Of a stretch of DNA of 9,241 bases, positions 5,575 to 9,241 are shown piece by piece. How positions within the stretch are numbered: position 1 is the stretch's first letter; the number at the start of each line of letters is the position of its first letter. This DNA is from Pseudomonadota bacterium (GTDB lineage Bacteria; Pseudomonadota; Gammaproteobacteria; Burkholderiales; SG8-39). The stretch is taken from positions 1 to 9,241 of the forward strand of contig QGUL01000043.1 in NCBI GenBank assembly GCA_003242425.1, written 5' to 3'. Made by a program: the position numbers and the translations under genes. The notes under the pieces were generated by a model. The model saw only the letters and a list, made by a program, of their open reading frames with translations, searched no databases and was not told the origin of the DNA.

Positions 5575-7188
5575 TCAGATCTCCTTCCGCATGGGTTGCA
5601 TGCTCAGACGGCCCGCCATGCCGGCCTGTCCGCCACGTCCGGCCTGCTCCCAGTGATAGCGGCCTGTGTGCAGACTGCTGGGACCGCGGCGCGCGATGCG
5701 GAACATCAGATACAGCTCGACCGCGAGCAGCAGCGTGTAGAACAGCGCAAAACCGGCGAGCGAGAAGTAAAGGTCGCCCGCTTCGAGCGTGGAGGTGCTG
5801 AGCCGCGTCGGCAGGATGCCGCCGATGGACCAGGGCTGTCGGCCGTATTCCGCGACGAACCAGCCCAGTTCGCCGGCGATCCACGGCAGAGGGATGGCGT
5901 AGAGTGCGAGCTTCAGCAGCCAGCGCTTCTGCGTCTCGACGCGCTTGGCCGTGTACCAGAAGGCGGCCACGAAGATGAACAGCATGACGAAACCCGCCGC
6001 CACCATCAGCCTGAACGACCAGAAAAGCGGCCATACCTTCGGCACGGTGTCGCGCGCGGCCTGGGCGATCTGCTCGTCGGTGGCGTCAACCACCGCGGGC
6101 GTGTATTTCTTCAGCAGCAGACCGTAGCCGAGGTCTTTCTTCACCGTCTCGAACGCGGCCTTGTCCTCCTCGGTGTAGTCGCCGCTACGCAGCTTGGTGA
6201 GCAGCGCGTAGGCCTGCATGCCGTTGCGCACGCGCTGCTCGTTTTCCGAGATCAGCTCCTTGATGCCCTTGATCGGCTCGTCCGTGGAACGCGTGGCGAG
6301 CAGGCCCAGCACGTAGGGAATCTTGAGCGCATAGTCCGTGCGCATTTCGTCTTCGCGCGGGACGCCGATCACCGTGAAGGACGCGGGCGCAGGCTGCGTC
6401 TCCCATTCCCCTTCGATGGCGGCGAGCTTCACCTCCTGCACGTCGCCGAGGGTATAGCCCGATTCGTCACCCAGCACGATGACCGAGAGAATCGACGCCA
6501 GGCCGAAGGCGGCCGCGATCGCGAAGGAGCGTCGCGCGAACGCGAGGTCGCGCCCCTTGAGGATGTACCACGCGCTGATGCCGAGCACGAACATGGAGCC
6601 GGTCACGTAACCGGCCGCCACCGTGTGCACGAACTTCACCTGCGCGACGGGGTTGAAGACGAGATCGGCAAAACTCGTCATCTCCATGCGCATGGTCTCG
6701 AAATTGAACTCGGCGCCGACCGGGTTCTGCATCCAGCCGTTCGCCACCAGGATCCACAGCGCCGAGATGTTCGAGCCGATCGCCGTCAGGAAGGTCACCA
6801 GCAGGTGCTGGCGCTTGGACAGGCGCTCCCAGCCGAAGAAGAACAGACCGATGAAGGTCGATTCGAGAAAGAAGGCCATCAGGCCTTCGATGGCGAGCGG
6901 CGCTCCGAAGATGTCGCCCACGTAGTGCGAGTAGTAGGCCCAGTTGGTGCCGAACTGGAACTCCAGCGTGATGCCGGTCGTGACGCCCAGAGCGAAGTTG
7001 ATGCCGAACAGCTTGCCCCAGAACTTCGTCATGTCCCGGTAGATTTCCTTGCCGGTCATCACGTACACCGTTTCCATGATGACCAGCAGCCAGGCCAGAC
7101 CGAGCGTGAGCGGCACGAACAGGAAGTGATACATGGCGGTGAGCGCGAACTGCAGCCGCGACATTTCAACCACCGAATCGGCGACCAT
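5575..7188 (-). CDS. cydA: Cytochrome bd ubiquinol oxidase subunit I
   Basis: CydA (537 residues) carries the three haems (b558, b595, d) and the quinol site of the bd oxidase in the inner membrane. Conserved parts are plain: [13 protein letters not shown] with haem-ligand H21, E101 and E109 in [20 protein letters not shown] with H188, and FRLMVAAG with M395 (haem b558). [11 protein letters not shown] holds E447 and the GRQPW signature. Numbers run two above E. coli. The periplasmic Q-loop, about 250-390, contains K254 and E259 and the later insert with [15 protein letters not shown], making this the long-Q-loop form. The gene starts 3 nt after the cydP stop. A second ATG at codon 9 exists, but the first matches the family N-terminus better. 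Nothing suggests inactivation. Confidence 0.98.
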   Translation of the reverse strand: MVADSVVEMSRLQFALTAMYHFLFVPLTLGLAWLLVIMETVYVMTGKEIYRDMTKFWGKLFGINFALGVTTGITLEFQFGTNWAYYSHYVGDIFGAPLAIEGLMAFFLESTFIGLFFFGWERLSKRQHLLVTFLTAIGSNISALWILVANGWMQNPVGAEFNFETMRMEMTSFADLVFNPVAQVKFVHTVAAGYVTGSMFVLGISAWYILKGRDLAFARRSFAIAAAFGLASILSVIVLGDESGYTLGDVQEVKLAAIEGEWETQPAPASFTVIGVPREDEMRTDYALKIPYVLGLLATRSTDEPIKGIKELISENEQRVRNGMQAYALLTKLRSGDYTEEDKAAFETVKKDLGYGLLLKKYTPAVVDATDEQIAQAARDTVPKVWPLFWSFRLMVAAGFVMLFIFVAAFWYTAKRVETQKRWLLKLALYAIPLPWIAGELGWFVAEYGRQPWSIGGILPTRLSTSTLEAGDLYFSLAGFALFYTLLLAVELYLMFRIARRGPSSLHTGRYHWEQAGRGGQAGMAGRLSMQPMRKEI

Positions 7189-7191
7189 TTC

Positions 7192-7371
7192 TTATTGACC
7201 CTCCTGGTTGGCAGGCTGCGGGGAATGCAGCAGCACTTGATCGATCCGTTGCGCGTCGACCGCGACCGGATCGGAGAAGAACGCAAAACGAATCCCGGCC
7301 AGCGCCACCAGCTTGAAGATCAGCACAAGCACGAGCTCACGTAGCAAGGGGACCTGGGGGAAGCGCCTCAT
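7192..7371 (-). CDS. cydP: Cytochrome oxidase putative small subunit CydP
   Basis: A 59-residue protein with one strong hydrophobic span (LLRELVLVLIFKLVALAGIR, residues 9-28) followed by FAFFSDP and a polar tail. This is the pattern of the small CydP family found at the head of cydAB operons in beta- and gammaproteobacteria. It is expected to sit in the inner membrane and assist or join the bd oxidase; the precise role is unsettled. The ATG at 7371 gives the compact family-like start. The frame remains open to 7506 but upstream sequence is intergenic in character and crosses the predicted sigma54 promoter. It is the first gene of the operon and is followed by cydA after 3 nt. Confidence 0.82.
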   Translation of the reverse strand: MRRFPQVPLLRELVLVLIFKLVALAGIRFAFFSDPVAVDAQRIDQVLLHSPQPANQEGQ

Positions 7372-7415
7372 GTTGTTCTTCAGCGATGGCCCATGACCGG
7401 GACTCGCCGGGCCTA

Positions 7416-7432
7416 TCGCATCGTCCATGCCA
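7416..7432 (-). promoter_or_regulatory. Predicted sigma54 (-24/-12) promoter of the cydPABX-ybgE operon
   Basis: On the minus strand TGGCATGGACGATGCGA has the invariant GG (7431-7430) and GC (7419-7418) separated by exactly 10 nt. It matches TGGCACG-N4-TTGC at most positions (TGGCAtG, aTGC). Initiation would fall near 7406, leaving a leader of about 35 nt before cydP. The neighbouring divergent gene encodes a sigma54-dependent activator, which strengthens the call. Confidence 0.65.
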
Positions 7433-7444
7433 GTGCGGTGGCGA

Positions 7445-7479
7445 CGCACAAGGCATTGAAAAGCATGATTGTTTGTGCG
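7445..7479. repeat. Inverted repeat CGCACAA-N21-TTGTGCG upstream of the cyd promoter
   Basis: CGCACAA (7445-7451) and TTGTGCG (7473-7479) are perfect 7-nt inverted arms with a 21-nt spacer. They lie just upstream of the -24 element. Arm centres are 28 nt apart, not a whole number of helical turns. It may be a protein site or simple chance; I place it as a candidate only. Confidence 0.35.
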
Positions 7480-7515
7480 CCTCCTTGAGCGCTCGTGCCC
7501 TTGCATCCGCCAAAG

Positions 7516-7555
7516 CTGTCAGTCCGGGAGCTATACTCAGTGTCAAATCTGTCAG
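7516..7555. promoter_or_regulatory. Cluster of TGTCA motifs, candidate activator binding region
   Basis: CTGTCAG occurs twice (7516-7522, 7549-7555), 33 bp apart, with a third TGTCA at 7541-7545. All are in the same orientation. They lie about 110-150 bp upstream of the predicted cyd transcription start, the usual range for sigma54 activator sites. They also overlap the region where the activator gene's own transcription should begin, so the same sites could allow autoregulation. Confidence 0.4.
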
Positions 7556-7565
7556 CCCTCCCCCA

Positions 7566-8879
<1,314 letters not shown>

Positions 8880-8889
8880 TGCTTGCGCG

Positions 8890-9241
8890 TCAGCGCACCT
8901 TGATGCGCCGCCACGCACCCGAGCGCCAGCGCAGGTTGACGGCGATGCCGAGCGCGAAGACGTAGATCACCGCGGCGATCCATCCGCCGGTTGCGCCCCA
9001 GCCCATCTGCACCGGCAGGTCGAACCAGCCCTCGCCAGGCCCGAAGGTCAGCATGTAGGTGAGCGGCACGAAACCGAACCACGACAGCCCCACCACGAAC
9101 ACCGCCGGCACGCGTACGTCGCCCGCGCCGCGCAGGCAGAACACGCTGCCCAGATGCATGCCGTCGAAGAGCTGGTAGCAGGCGGCGAGCCACAGCAGCA
9201 CTTGCGCGAGACGCATCACTTCCTGCGCGTGCGGATCGCCG
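8890..9241 (-). CDS. MATE-family efflux transporter, C-terminal part (5' end beyond window)
   Basis: The last 116 residues of an inner-membrane exporter that expels drugs or toxic cations in exchange for sodium ions or protons. The sequence FDGMHLGSVFCLRGAGDVRVPAV is broken here as LRGAGDVRVPAV, the conserved MATE motif of the second half. It is followed by hydrophobic segments (FVVGLSWFGFVPLTYMLTF, and IAAVIYVFALGIAVNLRW) ending in a basic tail. The reading frame is open to the right edge, so the start and roughly three quarters of the protein are missing. A GTG at 9219 is internal, not the start. The stop lies 10 nt from the end of the convergent activator gene with no visible terminator between. 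The specific substrate cannot be inferred. Confidence 0.85.
   Translation of the reverse strand, partial: GDPHAQEVMRLAQVLLWLAACYQLFDGMHLGSVFCLRGAGDVRVPAVFVVGLSWFGFVPLTYMLTFGPGEGWFDLPVQMGWGATGGWIAAVIYVFALGIAVNLRWRSGAWRRIKVR

Noticed and set aside
4449..5801. 450-codon plus-strand frame opposite cydB
   Set aside because: Shadow of cydB caused by high third-position GC; its composition is biased to R, H, E and Q and no domain is visible.
5596..7344. 582-codon open frame on the plus strand opposite cydA
   Set aside because: Antisense shadow of cydA and cydP with low-complexity charged sequence; the minus strand encodes a highly conserved protein across the same region.
7413..7465. 17-codon leader peptide (MLFNALCVATALAWTMR) upstream of cydP
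   Set aside because: It overlaps the predicted sigma54 promoter and would lie mostly before the transcription start; the nearest AGGAGG is too far from its ATG.
7501..7537. Sigma70 promoter for the activator gene (TTGCAT and TATACT)
   Set aside because: The spacing of 25 nt is far from the usual 17, and no better -35 box was seen; the -10-like TATACT alone is weak evidence.
7386..7565. N-terminal extension of the sigma54 activator
   Set aside because: The in-frame extension would run over the cyd promoter and has no domain character; the PAS domain begins after the ATG at 7566.

Overview
The window is GC-rich, gene-dense bacterial DNA. The cytochrome bd operon in the order cydP-cydA-cydB-cydX-ybgE, a sigma54-type activator facing it, and the general codon and protein character suggest a betaproteobacterium, probably Rhodocyclales-like. 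That placement is an inference from gene content; no rRNA or other marker is present.

Left third (1-3421): the minus strand carries one open frame of 998 codons from 2994 to the window edge. It encodes a Cas9 with RuvC-I, arginine-rich bridge helix, REC region, RuvC-II, HNH and RuvC-III in order; only the far C-terminus is cut off. Immediately upstream of cas9, on the opposite strand, a non-coding stretch (about 3057-3200) has the architecture of a tracrRNA: a possible anti-repeat, a nexus-like hairpin, a UUCG-capped hairpin, and a GC-rich stem followed by TTTTATTTT. No CRISPR array, cas1 or cas2 lies in the window; they would be expected to the left of position 1. The cas9 leader also holds a 9-bp palindrome and an 18-nt direct repeat with a 37-nt period.

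Middle (3422-4081): a GNAT-family acetyltransferase on the plus strand, whose end overlaps convergently with the end of ybgE.

Right half (4053-7371, minus): a complete cytochrome bd quinol oxidase operon. It has the two large subunits CydA (long Q-loop type) and CydB, the small subunit CydX, the accessory CydP at the head and YbgE at the tail, with junctions that are nearly touching or overlapping. A good -24/-12 (sigma54) promoter match lies 45-61 nt before cydP. The divergent gene (7566-8879) encodes a sigma54-dependent activator with an N-terminal cysteine-rich PAS domain, an AAA+ domain containing GAFTGA, and a Fis-type HTH. Promoter and activator together suggest redox- or oxygen-linked control of the bd oxidase through RpoN. 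Repeated TGTCA motifs between the genes are candidate binding sites.

Right edge (8890-9241, minus): the C-terminal part of a MATE-family multidrug exporter, convergent with the activator.

The main points for follow-up are the cas9/tracrRNA head-to-head unit, with its unusual leader architecture and a Cas9 HNH that appears to keep a full set of zinc ligands, and the sigma54-controlled bd oxidase module.
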